From: Microbacterium sp. BK668 | GTDB taxonomy: Bacteria > Actinomycetota > Actinomycetes > Actinomycetales > Microbacteriaceae | Direction: 5' to 3' | NCBI RefSeq assembly: GCF_004362195.1 | Contig: NZ_SNWG01000004.1 | Span: 1-64,000, forward strand | DNA length: 64,000 nucleotides | Shown here: piece after piece, positions 12,567-21,408 of the stretch | How positions within the stretch are numbered: position 1 is the first letter of the stretch | Layout: every line of letters begins with the position of its first letter | Translations under genes and position numbers: made by a program | Notes under the pieces: model-generated | Databases searched by the model: none | What the model saw: only the letters and a program-made list of their open reading frames with translations | Told to the model about the DNA's origin: nothing

Positions 12567-13691
12567 GTGAGCATGGACATCGAGCTCGGCCGCGCCAAGC
12601 GCGCCCGTCGGGCGTACGCGTTCGACGACATCGCGGTGGTGCCCTCGCGCCGCACCCGCAATCCCGAGGATGTCTCGACCGCCTGGTCGATCGACGCGTT
12701 CCAGTTCGCCATCCCGGTGCTCGGCGCTCCGATGGACTCGGTCATGAGTCCGCGCACGGCCATCATGCTCGGCCAGCTCGGCGGGCTCGGCGTGCTGGAC
12801 CTCGAGGGCCTGTGGACCCGGTACGACGACCCCGAGCCGCTCCTCGCGGAGATCGCCTCGCTCTCCGACGAGGCGGCGACCGCGCGCATGCAGGAGCTGT
12901 ACTCCGAGCCGATCAAGCCCGAGCTCGTGCGCGATCGTCTCGCCGAGATCCGCGACGCCGGGGTCACCGTCGCGGGCGCCCTGACGCCGCAGCGCACGCA
13001 GGAGCTATACGAGACGGTCGTCGCCGCCGGCGTCGACCTCTTCGTGATCCGCGGCACCACGGTCTCGGCCGAGCACGTCTCGTCGGTCGACCAGCCGCTG
13101 AACCTCAAGAAGTTCATCTACGACCTCGACGTCCCCGTCATCGTCGGCGGTGCCGCCACCTACACGGCGGCGCTGCACCTCATGCGCACGGGTGCCGCCG
13201 GCGTGCTCGTCGGGTTCGGCGGAGGCGCAGCATCCACCACCCGTGCCACTCTCGGCGTGCACGCACCCATGGCGACGGCCGTCGCCGACGTCGCCGGCGC
13301 CCGCCGCGACTACCTCGACGAGTCGGGCGGGCGGTACGTCCACGTCATCGCCGACGGCGGAGTCGGCACCTCGGGCGACATCGTCAAGGCGCTCGCGATG
13401 GGCGCCGACGCCGTCATGCTCGGTGTCGCGCTCGCGCGGGCGACGGATGCCCCGGGCCAGGGCTTCCATTGGGGACCCGAGGCGCACCACGCCAAGCTCC
13501 CGCGGGGTCACCGCATGAGGGTCGACCAGCTCGTGAACCTCGAGTCGGTGCTCTACGGACCGGCGCCCGTCGCCGACGGCACGGCGAACCTCATCGGCGC
13601 GCTTCGCAAGTCCATGGCAACGACCGGCTACTCCGACCTCAAGGAGTTCCAGCGCGTCGAGGTCGTCGTGGCGCCCTACAGCGGCGGATGA
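12567..13691 (+). CDS. guaB3: GuaB3 family IMP dehydrogenase-related protein (cysteine-free)
   Basis: A 374-residue TIM-barrel protein of the IMPDH/GMPR superfamily, GuaB3 branch of actinobacteria and cyanobacteria. It has the AFDDIAVVPSRRTRNPEDV N-terminal motif, no CBS insertion, and VHVIADGGVGTSGDIVKALAMGADAVMLG for phosphate binding. The loop aligned with the catalytic IMPDH sequence GPGSICTTR reads GGGAASTTR (about 218-226), so the nucleophilic Cys is absent. The whole protein contains no cysteine. It therefore cannot use the covalent thioimidate chemistry of IMPDH or GMPR as usually understood. GTG 12567 lies 6 nt after TAGGCT (12555-12560); ATG 12573 is the alternative. Its stop overlaps the SURF1 start (ATGA). 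Confidence 0.93.
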   Translation: MSMDIELGRAKRARRAYAFDDIAVVPSRRTRNPEDVSTAWSIDAFQFAIPVLGAPMDSVMSPRTAIMLGQLGGLGVLDLEGLWTRYDDPEPLLAEIASLSDEAATARMQELYSEPIKPELVRDRLAEIRDAGVTVAGALTPQRTQELYETVVAAGVDLFVIRGTTVSAEHVSSVDQPLNLKKFIYDLDVPVIVGGAATYTAALHLMRTGAAGVLVGFGGGAASTTRATLGVHAPMATAVADVAGARRDYLDESGGRYVHVIADGGVGTSGDIVKALAMGADAVMLGVALARATDAPGQGFHWGPEAHHAKLPRGHRMRVDQLVNLESVLYGPAPVADGTANLIGALRKSMATTGYSDLKEFQRVEVVVAPYSGG

Positions 13692-14575
13692 CGGACCCCA
13701 CGCCCCCACACCGGTCGTCGAGCGAGCGCAGCGAGACGAAACGCCACGAGCTCTCCGAGGACGGCGAGCCCGAGGTCTTCCCGCCGACCCTCCGCGAGGT
13801 CATGCTCCGGCCACGCTGGATCGCGATGCTCGGCCTGTGCCTCGTCGTGGCGGGGATCTTCGCGTGGCTCGGCCAATGGCAGCTCAGCCGGGCGATCGAC
13901 ACCGATCCCACCCCTCCCGGCGCGACCGAGGTCGTCCGGCCGCTGGCGGAGGTGACGGAGCCCGGCGAGTACCTGCCCGAGCCCCTGGTCGGGCAGCTCG
14001 TCGAGACCTCGGGCCGATGGGTGCCCGGCGACTTCCTCCTCGTCGAGTCGCGCTTCAACGACGGGGTCGAGGGGTACTGGGTGACCGGCCAGCTGCGGCT
14101 CGCCGACCCCGCCGCACCGACCTCGGTCGCCGTGGCCGTCGGCTGGGCGCCGACCGCCGAGGCCGCCCGGCGCGCCGCCGAGCAGCTGGATCAGGATGCC
14201 GCGGCGCCGTCGGCCGAGACCGTCACGGTGGTCGGTCGGCTCATCGCCGACGAGGGCCCGCTGCCTCCTCCGCGGGGGAGCGATCCGCAGACGATGACCC
14301 GCATGTCGCCGGCGGCGCTGCTCAGCTGGTGGCACGACACCGAGGGCCTCGACGTCTACCGCCCGTACATCGCGTCGCAGACCGCGCCGGGGGGACTCGA
14401 CGACATCTCCTCCCCGCCGCCCGACGAAGGATCGCGGGTCAACTGGCTCAACATCTTCTACGCGGTCGAGTGGGCGGTCTTCGCCGGCTTCGCCTTCTAC
14501 CTGTGGTATCGCCTGGCGAAGGATGCCTGGGAGAAGGAGGTCGAGGAGATGGAGGACCGCGACGCCACGGCCTGA
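13688..14575 (+). CDS. SURF1 family membrane protein
   Basis: SURF1/Shy1 proteins help assemble haem-copper terminal oxidases. This 295-residue protein has the two flanking membrane segments (WIAMLGLCLVVAGIFAWLGQWQL near residue 42 and the C-terminal AVEWAVFAGFAFYLWYRL). Between them lies an extracytoplasmic domain with VETSGRWVPGDFLLVESR and the conserved NWLNIFYAVEW motif. The start ATG overlaps the guaB3 stop. Residues 9-19 (RSSSERSETKR) are encoded by a copy of the intergenic palindromic repeat. If translation instead begins at ATG 13802, the repeat lies upstream of the gene. Confidence 0.88.
   Translation: MTDPTPPHRSSSERSETKRHELSEDGEPEVFPPTLREVMLRPRWIAMLGLCLVVAGIFAWLGQWQLSRAIDTDPTPPGATEVVRPLAEVTEPGEYLPEPLVGQLVETSGRWVPGDFLLVESRFNDGVEGYWVTGQLRLADPAAPTSVAVAVGWAPTAEAARRAAEQLDQDAAAPSAETVTVVGRLIADEGPLPPPRGSDPQTMTRMSPAALLSWWHDTEGLDVYRPYIASQTAPGGLDDISSPPPDEGSRVNWLNIFYAVEWAVFAGFAFYLWYRLAKDAWEKEVEEMEDRDATA
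13712..13744 (+). repeat. Intergenic-type palindromic repeat inside the SURF1 reading frame
   Basis: A forward copy of the repeat (GTCGAGCGAGCGCAGCGAGA core). It is translated as part of the SURF1 N-terminus if the ATG at 13688 is used. Confidence 0.75.
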
Positions 14576-14578
14576 CGC

Positions 14579-14609
14579 GGACCGGCGCGAGTCTGCGCCA
14601 ACCCGGTCC
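14579..14609. terminator. Hairpin between convergent SURF1 and glucosidase genes
   Basis: GGACCGG (14579-14585) pairs with CCGGTCC (14603-14609), and GGCGC/GCGCC pair inside it. It lies between two converging genes and has no T tract. Confidence 0.45.
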
Positions 14610-14645
14610 GGCGGGACGGTCGAGTCCGAGCCGGAGCGGCCGCGG

Positions 14646-16364
14646 TCAGCGTGCGTCGCCGTCGGCGTCCTGCGGCTGGTCGCTCCAGATCCACACCGTC
14701 GTCTCGGCGGGCACGACCCCGATCGGCGCATCGTCGCTCGTGAGGATCGCCTCCGGCGCATCGAGCGCGTAATCATCCGTGCCGAAGTTCGTGACCACGA
14801 GCCATCCGTTGGGCCTGCGGAACGAGAGCACGTCGGGTCGCCCGGTGTCCTGCCACTCCAGCTCTTCGTCCGTCTGCAGTCGATGGCGCCACCGGAGCGC
14901 CCGCCGGTAGAGCCGGAGGGTGGAGTGCGGATCGTGCTCCTGCACATCCACGGCGAGCTCCCCGAACCAGTCGGGCTGAGGCAGGTGCGCGCCGCCGCCA
15001 CCGAAGCCGAAGGATGATCCCGAAGCGGTCCAGGGCAGCGGGACGCGGCATCCATCCCTCCCCAGGTCTTCCCCGGGCCGGCGGAAGAAGGTCGGATCCT
15101 GGCGCTGCGCCTCCGGGATCTCGGCGACCTCGTGCAGGCCCAGCTCCTCGCCCTGGTACAGGTAGGCAGCGCCGGGCAGCGCGAGGACGAACAGCGCGGC
15201 GGCCCGAGCCCGCCGGAGTCCGCGCGAGCGGTCGAGGACCGGCTGCGCGCCGCCCGACAGCAGCCACTCGTTGCCGTGCCGGCGGGCGGGCCGGCCGTCG
15301 GCGCCGCGCCCCGGATCGGGCAGGCCGTACCGGGTGGCGTGCCGGACGACGTCGTGGTTCGACAGCACCCACGTGGTCGACGACCCGGACTTCGCCGCGA
15401 GGGCGAGGTTGTCGGTCACGATGCGGCGGAACTGGTCGGCGTCGAAGTCCGCCTCGAGCAGCTCGAAGTTGAAGGCCTGTCCGAGGCTCTCGGGACTCGC
15501 GTAGAGCGGCACGCGGGAGGGGTCCACCCACGCTTCGGCCACCGCGGTGCGCGGCGGGTCGTACTCGTTGAAGACGCTTCGCCATTCGGCGTAGATCTCG
15601 TGCACGTCGTCGCGGTCGAGCACGGGGTGCTGCCCGTCCACGGGCATGGCGGCGAGTTCGTCGCGCGAGGGAAGGGGTTCGGTGAGGTCCTTGGTCAGCA
15701 TGTGGGCGACATCGATGCGGAACCCGTCCACCCCTCGGTCGGACCAGAAGCGGATGGTGCGCACGAAGTCGGCGCGGACGTCCTCGTTGTCCCAGTTGAG
15801 GTCCGGCTGCTCCACGGCGAAGTGGTGCAGATACCACTGTCCGTCGGGAACGCGCTCCCACGCCGAGCCGCCGAACAGGGACTCCCAGTCGGTCGGCGGC
15901 TCCTGTCCATCGGCTCCCTTCCCATCGCGGAAGATGTACCGATCCCGCGCCGCCGAGCCCGGACCGGCGGCGAGGGCCTCTCGGAACCACGCGTGCTGAT
16001 CCGAGGTGTGATTGGGGACGATGTCGACGACGACCTTGATGCCTCGTGCGTGCAGCGCCTCGGTCATCGCGTCGAAGTCGGCGAGGGTTCCCAGACGCGG
16101 GTCGACGTCGCGGTAATCCGCCACGTCGTAGCCGCCGTCGGCCAGTTCGGAGGGATAGAACGGGCTCAGCCACACCGCGTCGATGCCGAGCTCGGCGAGG
16201 TAGTCGACCCGGGACGTCACTCCCGGCAGATCGCCGAGCCCGTCACCGTCCGCATCGGCGAAGCTGCGCGGGTAGACCTGGTACACCGCCGCCTGGCGCC
16301 ACCACGGGGGCCCCTCTTCCGGCACGGCACGGCTCTTCGTGGAAACGCCTTCCGTCGTCGTCAC
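14646..16364 (-). CDS. Glycoside hydrolase family 13 alpha-glucosidase
   Basis: A 572-residue cytoplasmic GH13 enzyme, probably an alpha-glucosidase or oligo-1,6-glucosidase. It has no signal peptide. YQVYPRSFADADGDGLGDL opens the barrel. The four GH13 regions are visible: DIVPNH (114-119), GFRIDVAH with nucleophile Asp218, VAEAWV with acid/base Glu277, and LSNHDV with Asp338. GTG 16364 lies 4 bp after the stop of the upstream permease, so it is the last gene of a sugar-uptake operon. It likely cleaves the imported alpha-glucoside to glucose. Control by the ROK protein at 19625 is inferred. Confidence 0.93.
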   Translation of the reverse strand: MTTTEGVSTKSRAVPEEGPPWWRQAAVYQVYPRSFADADGDGLGDLPGVTSRVDYLAELGIDAVWLSPFYPSELADGGYDVADYRDVDPRLGTLADFDAMTEALHARGIKVVVDIVPNHTSDQHAWFREALAAGPGSAARDRYIFRDGKGADGQEPPTDWESLFGGSAWERVPDGQWYLHHFAVEQPDLNWDNEDVRADFVRTIRFWSDRGVDGFRIDVAHMLTKDLTEPLPSRDELAAMPVDGQHPVLDRDDVHEIYAEWRSVFNEYDPPRTAVAEAWVDPSRVPLYASPESLGQAFNFELLEADFDADQFRRIVTDNLALAAKSGSSTTWVLSNHDVVRHATRYGLPDPGRGADGRPARRHGNEWLLSGGAQPVLDRSRGLRRARAAALFVLALPGAAYLYQGEELGLHEVAEIPEAQRQDPTFFRRPGEDLGRDGCRVPLPWTASGSSFGFGGGGAHLPQPDWFGELAVDVQEHDPHSTLRLYRRALRWRHRLQTDEELEWQDTGRPDVLSFRRPNGWLVVTNFGTDDYALDAPEAILTSDDAPIGVVPAETTVWIWSDQPQDADGDAR

Positions 16365-16368
16365 CGGA

Positions 16369-17283
16369 TCAGCCCTTCACCGCGCCCTGGGTCACGCCCT
16401 CCATCACCCATCGCTGGGTGAACAGGTAGACGATGATCGCCGGAGCCATGGCCATCAGATAGGACGCGAAGGCGACGTTGTAGTTGTTGCTGAACTGCGA
16501 CTGGAAGAGCGAGTTGAGCACCGGCAGGGTCTGCAGGGCCGGGTCGGCGATGATCAGCGAGGGCATCATGAAGTCGTTCCACGCGTAGAGGAACGCGAAG
16601 ATGCCGATCGTCGCGCTCATCGGCGACAAGAGCGGGAAGATCATGTGCCAGAAGGTCTGCCAGGTGGTGGCGCCGTCGATGCGCGCGCTCTCCTCCAGCT
16701 CGAACGGGATCGAGCGGAGGAAGGCCGTGAACAGCAGCACACTGAAGCTCAGCTGGAACATCGTCGCGAGGATGATCACGCCGGCGGGGTTGGCCAGCCC
16801 GACGAGCCCCGTCATCTGCACCTGCGGCAACGCGACCACCGGGAACGGGATGAACATCGCCGCGAGCAGGTAGAAGAACGAGAACCGGAAGAGCTTGCGG
16901 TCCCAGTTGCGGACGATCGCGTACGAGGCGAACGCCGCGAGGAAGATCGTCGCCGTCACGACGCCCGCCGTCACCAGCACCGACATCGCCGCGCCCATCG
17001 GGAAGTTGGTGAGGTTCCAGGCTGTCACGAACCCCTCGATGCTCCAGGGCGAGGGCAGCGAGAATGCGTTCCCGTCCACCGCTTGCTCGCTGGTCTTGAA
17101 CGCCATCATGACGGTGACGTAAAGCGGCAGGATGACCGTGATCGCGCACAGGACCAGGATGATGGTCGCGGTCCAGTTGACCCGCTCCATGCGGACCCGG
17201 CTCGAGGAGCGCTGCGGCGCGACGCCCTCGAGTACCTCGGTGGCCTCGACCGTTTCGACGACGAGGGCTGGTTGCACAGACAT
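16369..17283 (-). CDS. Sugar ABC transporter permease (MalG/CUT1 type)
   Basis: A 304-residue inner-membrane permease with six hydrophobic segments. The EAA loop characteristic of carbohydrate permeases is present (ESARIDGATTWQTFWHMIFPL). ATG 17283 shares one base with the stop of the preceding permease (TGATG), a translational coupling sign. The cytosolic N-terminus has about 35 polar residues. It should form the channel with the product of 17283-18218. No ATPase gene is in the cluster; in actinobacteria a shared MsiK-type ATPase encoded elsewhere often drives such systems. Confidence 0.93.
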   Translation of the reverse strand: MSVQPALVVETVEATEVLEGVAPQRSSSRVRMERVNWTATIILVLCAITVILPLYVTVMMAFKTSEQAVDGNAFSLPSPWSIEGFVTAWNLTNFPMGAAMSVLVTAGVVTATIFLAAFASYAIVRNWDRKLFRFSFFYLLAAMFIPFPVVALPQVQMTGLVGLANPAGVIILATMFQLSFSVLLFTAFLRSIPFELEESARIDGATTWQTFWHMIFPLLSPMSATIGIFAFLYAWNDFMMPSLIIADPALQTLPVLNSLFQSQFSNNYNVAFASYLMAMAPAIIVYLFTQRWVMEGVTQGAVKG

Positions 17284-18218
17284 CAGAGGGAGTTCCTTCC
17301 GCGCGTGATCGAGAGCTGGAGGAGGGCGATGAGCAGCGTGATGATGAAGAAGACGGTCGCGTTGGCCATCTGGTAGGCGTAGTCGCCCGTCGTGAGTCCG
17401 GAGACGACCGTCATGGCGATGCTGTACGTCGAGGTGCCGGGACCGCCGCCGGTGAGGCCTTTGATGACGTCGTACGCGTTCAGGAATCCCTTGAAGCCCA
17501 GGATCACGTTGATCACGATGTACCCCACCATGAGCGGGATCGTGATGCGCGTGAGCTGCTGGAACTTGGAGGCCCCGTCGATGTCGGCCGCTTCGTAGAC
17601 GTCCCCGGGAATCGAGAGAAGACCCGCGATGTAGATGAGCAGGGCGCCCGGGATCGCCTGCCAGGCGGTGACGATCACGATCGCCAGCCACGCCCAGTCC
17701 GGCTTGGCCAGGATGCTCTCCTGCAGCCAGGCGATGCCGGAGATCGTCCCGAAGGCCGGCAGCGAGTTGGAGAACAGGAACTTGAAGACGAAGGCGATGA
17801 TGATCGCCGAGATCACCATCGGGATCACGAAGATCGTCCGCAGCGGTGTCTTCAGCCGGATCTGCGACGTCAGCCCCACCGCCAGCAGCAGAGCGATGAC
17901 GTTCACGGCCACGACCGTGACGAGCGAGAACCCAAATGTGAAGAGGTAGCTCTGGAGGATGAGCGGGTCGCTCCACATGGAGATGTAGTTCGTCAGCCCG
18001 ATGAACTTCCACTCGCCGAGGCCGATGGAGTTCGTGAAGCTGAAGAAGATGCCGATCACGGCCGGCACGGTGATCGCCAGCGTGAACAGGACCAGGGTGG
18101 GGATCAGGAACCAGTAGTAGAGGCCGTCGACGCGGCCTCGGGGCCGCGCCTGTCCCGATCGTCGCCTATTCTGCGTGACGATCGTCGTCGTGGTCGCCGC
18201 AGTCGTGGTGGTTGCCAT
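17283..18218 (-). CDS. Sugar ABC transporter permease (MalF/UgpA, CUT1 type)
   Basis: A 311-residue permease with six hydrophobic segments and a MalF/UgpA-type EAA loop (EAADIDGASKFQQLTRITIPLM). The N-terminus is an unusual Thr/Ala run (MATTTTAATTTT) followed by basic residues, all cytosolic. The gene lies 21 bp after the binding-protein stop and overlaps the next permease. Conserved substrate-channel sequences such as FVIPMVISAIIIAFVF are typical of disaccharide or oligosaccharide systems. Confidence 0.93.
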   Translation of the reverse strand: MATTTTAATTTTIVTQNRRRSGQARPRGRVDGLYYWFLIPTLVLFTLAITVPAVIGIFFSFTNSIGLGEWKFIGLTNYISMWSDPLILQSYLFTFGFSLVTVVAVNVIALLLAVGLTSQIRLKTPLRTIFVIPMVISAIIIAFVFKFLFSNSLPAFGTISGIAWLQESILAKPDWAWLAIVIVTAWQAIPGALLIYIAGLLSIPGDVYEAADIDGASKFQQLTRITIPLMVGYIVINVILGFKGFLNAYDVIKGLTGGGPGTSTYSIAMTVVSGLTTGDYAYQMANATVFFIITLLIALLQLSITRGRNSL

Positions 18219-18239
18219 GGGGGACTCCTTCGTTCCCGG

Positions 18240-19508
18240 TCACTGCTGTCGGTAAGCGAGCCGCGCGTAGTCGGCGTCGATGTTGCTGAGGATCCGCTGC
18301 GGATCGCTGCCTAGCATGATGGCCTGCGTGTAGTTCATGATCGGGATGGCTCGGGGCACGAGCTGCGTCGAACCCTGGTACATCTCGCCGGCGTCGATGT
18401 ACTCCTGGAGGCCGATGATGCGCGGGTCCGTCACCGGCGGCGCGTTCTTCGTGGGCAGGAAGCCCAGCTGCGATTCGTTGTACGACTGGATGATCTCCGG
18501 CTGGTAGAGGTACTCGAGGAACTCCCGTGCGGCTTCCTTGTGCTCGGAGGCCTCGGGGATCCACGCGGCGAGGTCCATGTTGATGCGCGCCTTGAGGTCG
18601 TCCGGGTCGTTCGTCACCGGCAGGGGGAACATCCCGAGCTCGAGGTCGGGGGCCGCCTTGGCGATCTCGCCGAACGCCCACGGGCCCTGCATGTACATCG
18701 CGCCCTCGCCCTTGGCCATCGCCGTGTTGCCGTCCCCGTAGGTGCGGCTGGGAGCGTCGCTGTTGACGTACTGCGCCAGTTCGAGCATCTTGTCGACGGG
18801 CTCGGCCTGATCCTTCTGGAACGAGACGGGGGAGTCGGGGCCGACGTTCACACCCTCTTCCGCGAGGTCCTCGAAGAAGGCGAGCGTGTCGATCATGCCG
18901 CCGACGCTGTAGTCGTACCATCCCTGCCCGATGGTCCAGTTGTCGGCGAAGGTCGCGTAGAACGGGGTGACCCCCGCTGCCTCGAGCGTCTCGCAGACCT
19001 CGATCAGCTCGTCCCACGTCGTCGGCACTTCCAGGTCGTTGTCCTCGAAGATCTGCACGTTGTAGATGACCGCCGCGCCCATGATCGAGTACGGGATCGC
19101 GCTCGTGCGGCCCGGACACACGCCGAACTGGTCCATGAAGGGCTTCAGATCCTCGCGCACGCTCTGAGCCGCCTGCGTGTCGGAGATGTCCGACATCGCG
19201 CAGCGCTGGATGAAGCGCGCCGTCTCCTGGTTGTAGTTGTTCAGCCCGATGTCCGGCGGGTCTCCCCGCACGAAACCGGCCGAGAAGGCGTCCACTCCGG
19301 ACGTGTCGAGGATGACGTTCACTTCGTCCTGAGACGCGTTGTAGGTCTTCACCAGCTCCCGCATGTACGGGATGGCCTCGGGTTTCGCGAACGCGAACCG
19401 GACGGTCTCCCGGCCGTCCGAGCTGCAGCCCGCGAGGCCGCCGCCGACGAGGGCGAGCGAGAGGAGAAGCCCTCCTATTCGAATCGGTCGATTTCCAGCT
19501 GCAGGCAC
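18240..19508 (-). CDS. Sugar ABC transporter substrate-binding lipoprotein
   Basis: A 422-residue extracytoplasmic solute-binding protein, family 1. The start is GTG 19508, which has AAGGGA 7 nt upstream and gives a lipoprotein signal: RPIRIGG, a hydrophobic core, then the lipobox LAGC with the lipidated Cys at about 28. The mature part has family features such as VPTTWDELIEVCETLEAAGVTPFYA and a C-terminal sequence with Trp-rich ligand-site loops (MYMQGPWAFGEIA). It is the first gene of the glucoside uptake operon and divergent from the ROK regulator. The bound sugar is probably an alpha-glucoside, judged from the GH13 partner. Confidence 0.92.
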   Translation of the reverse strand: MPAAGNRPIRIGGLLLSLALVGGGLAGCSSDGRETVRFAFAKPEAIPYMRELVKTYNASQDEVNVILDTSGVDAFSAGFVRGDPPDIGLNNYNQETARFIQRCAMSDISDTQAAQSVREDLKPFMDQFGVCPGRTSAIPYSIMGAAVIYNVQIFEDNDLEVPTTWDELIEVCETLEAAGVTPFYATFADNWTIGQGWYDYSVGGMIDTLAFFEDLAEEGVNVGPDSPVSFQKDQAEPVDKMLELAQYVNSDAPSRTYGDGNTAMAKGEGAMYMQGPWAFGEIAKAAPDLELGMFPLPVTNDPDDLKARINMDLAAWIPEASEHKEAAREFLEYLYQPEIIQSYNESQLGFLPTKNAPPVTDPRIIGLQEYIDAGEMYQGSTQLVPRAIPIMNYTQAIMLGSDPQRILSNIDADYARLAYRQQ

Positions 19509-19624
19509 TTCATCGTCCCTTCTGCCCGTCGGGAAAGACGCTATTGGTTCGGCTATTAGATCAACTGCGCGAATCAACTCTGCTATACTCATCTTCCACC
19601 CATCCCAGGCAAAGATCAAGAGCG
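19509..19624. promoter_or_regulatory. Divergent control region of the sugar operon and ROK gene
   Basis: This 116-bp gap carries both promoters. TATACT at 19584-19589 is a good -10 for the ROK gene, predicting a leader of about 30 nt. Repeated ATCAACT motifs (about 19560-19566 and 19573-19579) beside CTATTAG/CTATACT boxes are candidate regulator sites. The region is noticeably more A+T-rich than its surroundings. Confidence 0.5.
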
Positions 19625-20875
19625 ATGTCGAACGCGCTGACCGATTCGGGGCCCACTCGGGCCGAGAGTCTTCGTGCCGTGCTGTCCTTCCTGTGGGATG
19701 CCGGGCCCTTCACGGCGACCGACGCCATGGCGGTGGGCTACACCCGCTCCACGACGATCGATCTCATCGACGAGCTCATCGACCGGGGACTCGTCCGAGA
19801 GCTCCCGAACGCGCGCACTGCGGGCGAGTACCGCAAGGGGCGCCCGGCTCGACGCTTCCAGCTCGATGCCGGGTTCCGTGCGGTGATCGGCGTGGACGCC
19901 GGTCGCGCGCACGTGACGGCCACCGTCGCCGATCTGGTGGGCGGCGTCCTCGCCAGCCACCACGCGACTCTCCGGCCGGCGGACGACCGGGCGGAATCGA
20001 GGCTCGCGGCGGTGCAGCGCGCGGTCGACGATGTGCTGGCCGAAGCGGGCATCGCGATGGATCAGGTGGTCGCTCTCTGCATCGGAGTGCCTGCACCGGT
20101 CGACGTCGACGGCGTCTCGCCCGCGGGCCGGGACGGTTTCTGGGCGCGTATGAATCCCGGGCTGCGTGACGCGTTTCCCGCCGTGCCGGCGGTGGAGGTG
20201 ATGAACGATGCATCGCTGGCGGCGGTCGCGGAGGGCGCTGTGGGCGCGGGTCGCGGCCACGCGAACTACGTCGCGCTCCTCGCGGGCGAGCGGATGGGCG
20301 CCGGCGTCGTCATCGACGGTCGCGTGCTGCGCGGTGCGCACGGTGGAACCGGAGAGATGGCCGGGTTCGACTACGTCGAAGCCGTCGGCGGAGCGTGGGG
20401 CCTCGGCTACCGCCTCGCCGAGCACGCGAAGGCTGACGTCCGCCACGGGAAGGTCTCCGCACAGTCTCCTCTGTCGCGCCTCCGCACGGACGAAATCACC
20501 GGCCGGACGGTCCTCGAGCTCGCACGCGACGGGGATCCGGATGCCTCGCGTATCGTGGAGCGGATCGGCGGCATGCTCGCGACGATCGCCGCCGTGATCA
20601 ACAGCTTCTTCGATCCGTCGCGCATCATCGTCTCCGGCGCGATCTCGGAAGGCGCCCAGCAGCTCATCGAGGTGGCGACGCGGCAGCTGCCCGAGCGGGT
20701 CGACCTTCCCGCGCCCGTGATCGTCGGGTCGAGCCTCGGTGCCGACGTCGTCTCCACCGGCGCGATCTTCCAGGCCATCCAGGCTGCGCGCGAGGTCGTG
20801 CTGCGCCTTCCCGCTCCTGCTCGCGGGGACGCCCGCGCCCTCCGTCCGGGCGGGGACGAGGCATCCGGCCGCTAA
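19625..20875 (+). CDS. ROK family transcriptional regulator
   Basis: A 416-residue repressor-type ROK protein. A winged-helix segment is at about residues 15-60 (SLRAVLSFLWDAG, then TRSTTIDLIDELIDRGLVREL). The ROK fold follows, with a GVDAGRAHVTATVADL phosphate loop and VMNDASLAAVAEGAVGAG. The sugar-binding segment reads GGTGEMAGFDYV: the usual His after GE-x-G is Phe, and no CxCGxxGC zinc motif exists. Ligand binding is therefore probably not glucokinase-like. It is divergent from the sugar-uptake operon and is its likely repressor. Confidence 0.9.
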   Translation: MSNALTDSGPTRAESLRAVLSFLWDAGPFTATDAMAVGYTRSTTIDLIDELIDRGLVRELPNARTAGEYRKGRPARRFQLDAGFRAVIGVDAGRAHVTATVADLVGGVLASHHATLRPADDRAESRLAAVQRAVDDVLAEAGIAMDQVVALCIGVPAPVDVDGVSPAGRDGFWARMNPGLRDAFPAVPAVEVMNDASLAAVAEGAVGAGRGHANYVALLAGERMGAGVVIDGRVLRGAHGGTGEMAGFDYVEAVGGAWGLGYRLAEHAKADVRHGKVSAQSPLSRLRTDEITGRTVLELARDGDPDASRIVERIGGMLATIAAVINSFFDPSRIIVSGAISEGAQQLIEVATRQLPERVDLPAPVIVGSSLGADVVSTGAIFQAIQAAREVVLRLPAPARGDARALRPGGDEASGR

Positions 20876-20885
20876 ACTGGAGTCC

Positions 20886-21395
20886 ATGCCCGCCGCCCCG
20901 AAACTCGCCTCCTTCCCGGCGATCCGCGGTGCGCTGAGGTTCTACCAGATCTGCTCGGTCATCACCGGCACGATGCTGCTGCTCCTGTGCGCCGAGATGA
21001 TCGCCAAGTACCTGCTCGGCTACGAGCTGTTCCTCGGTGGGTCGGGGGGCCTCCTGTGGTTCGCGCCGGTCGTAGAGGGTCCCGAGGGCCTCGAGTCGAC
21101 CGGCGACGGCTTCAACCTCTCGCTCGGCATCCTCGTCGCGCACGGCTGGTTCTACGTCGTCTACCTCTTCTCGTGCTTCCGCGTGTGGAGCCTCATGCGG
21201 TGGCACTTCACGCGCTTCCTGCTGCTCGCGGCCGGGGGTGTCGTTCCGTTCCTGTCGTTCTTCCTCGAAGCGCGCGTGGGCCGCGAGGTCAAGAGCTACC
21301 TCGCCGAGCGCGAGGCGGGCGAGACGCACGTTCTCGCGAAGCACTCGACGCTGACGCAGGCGATTCCCACCGAGCGCGACCAGCCGCTCATCTGA
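20886..21395 (+). CDS. DUF3817 family membrane protein
   Basis: A 169-residue protein with three to four hydrophobic segments. It opens with [28 protein letters not shown], the DUF3817 signature region, followed by [23 protein letters not shown]. The family has no known function. In actinobacteria it often precedes guaA, as here, 13 bp upstream. A TAAACT hexamer (20873-20878) lies 7 nt before the ATG, so the mRNA is probably leaderless and may carry guaA as well. Confidence 0.87.
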   Translation: MPAAPKLASFPAIRGALRFYQICSVITGTMLLLLCAEMIAKYLLGYELFLGGSGGLLWFAPVVEGPEGLESTGDGFNLSLGILVAHGWFYVVYLFSCFRVWSLMRWHFTRFLLLAAGGVVPFLSFFLEARVGREVKSYLAEREAGETHVLAKHSTLTQAIPTERDQPLI

Positions 21396-21408
21396 CAGAA
21401 AGCACCCG

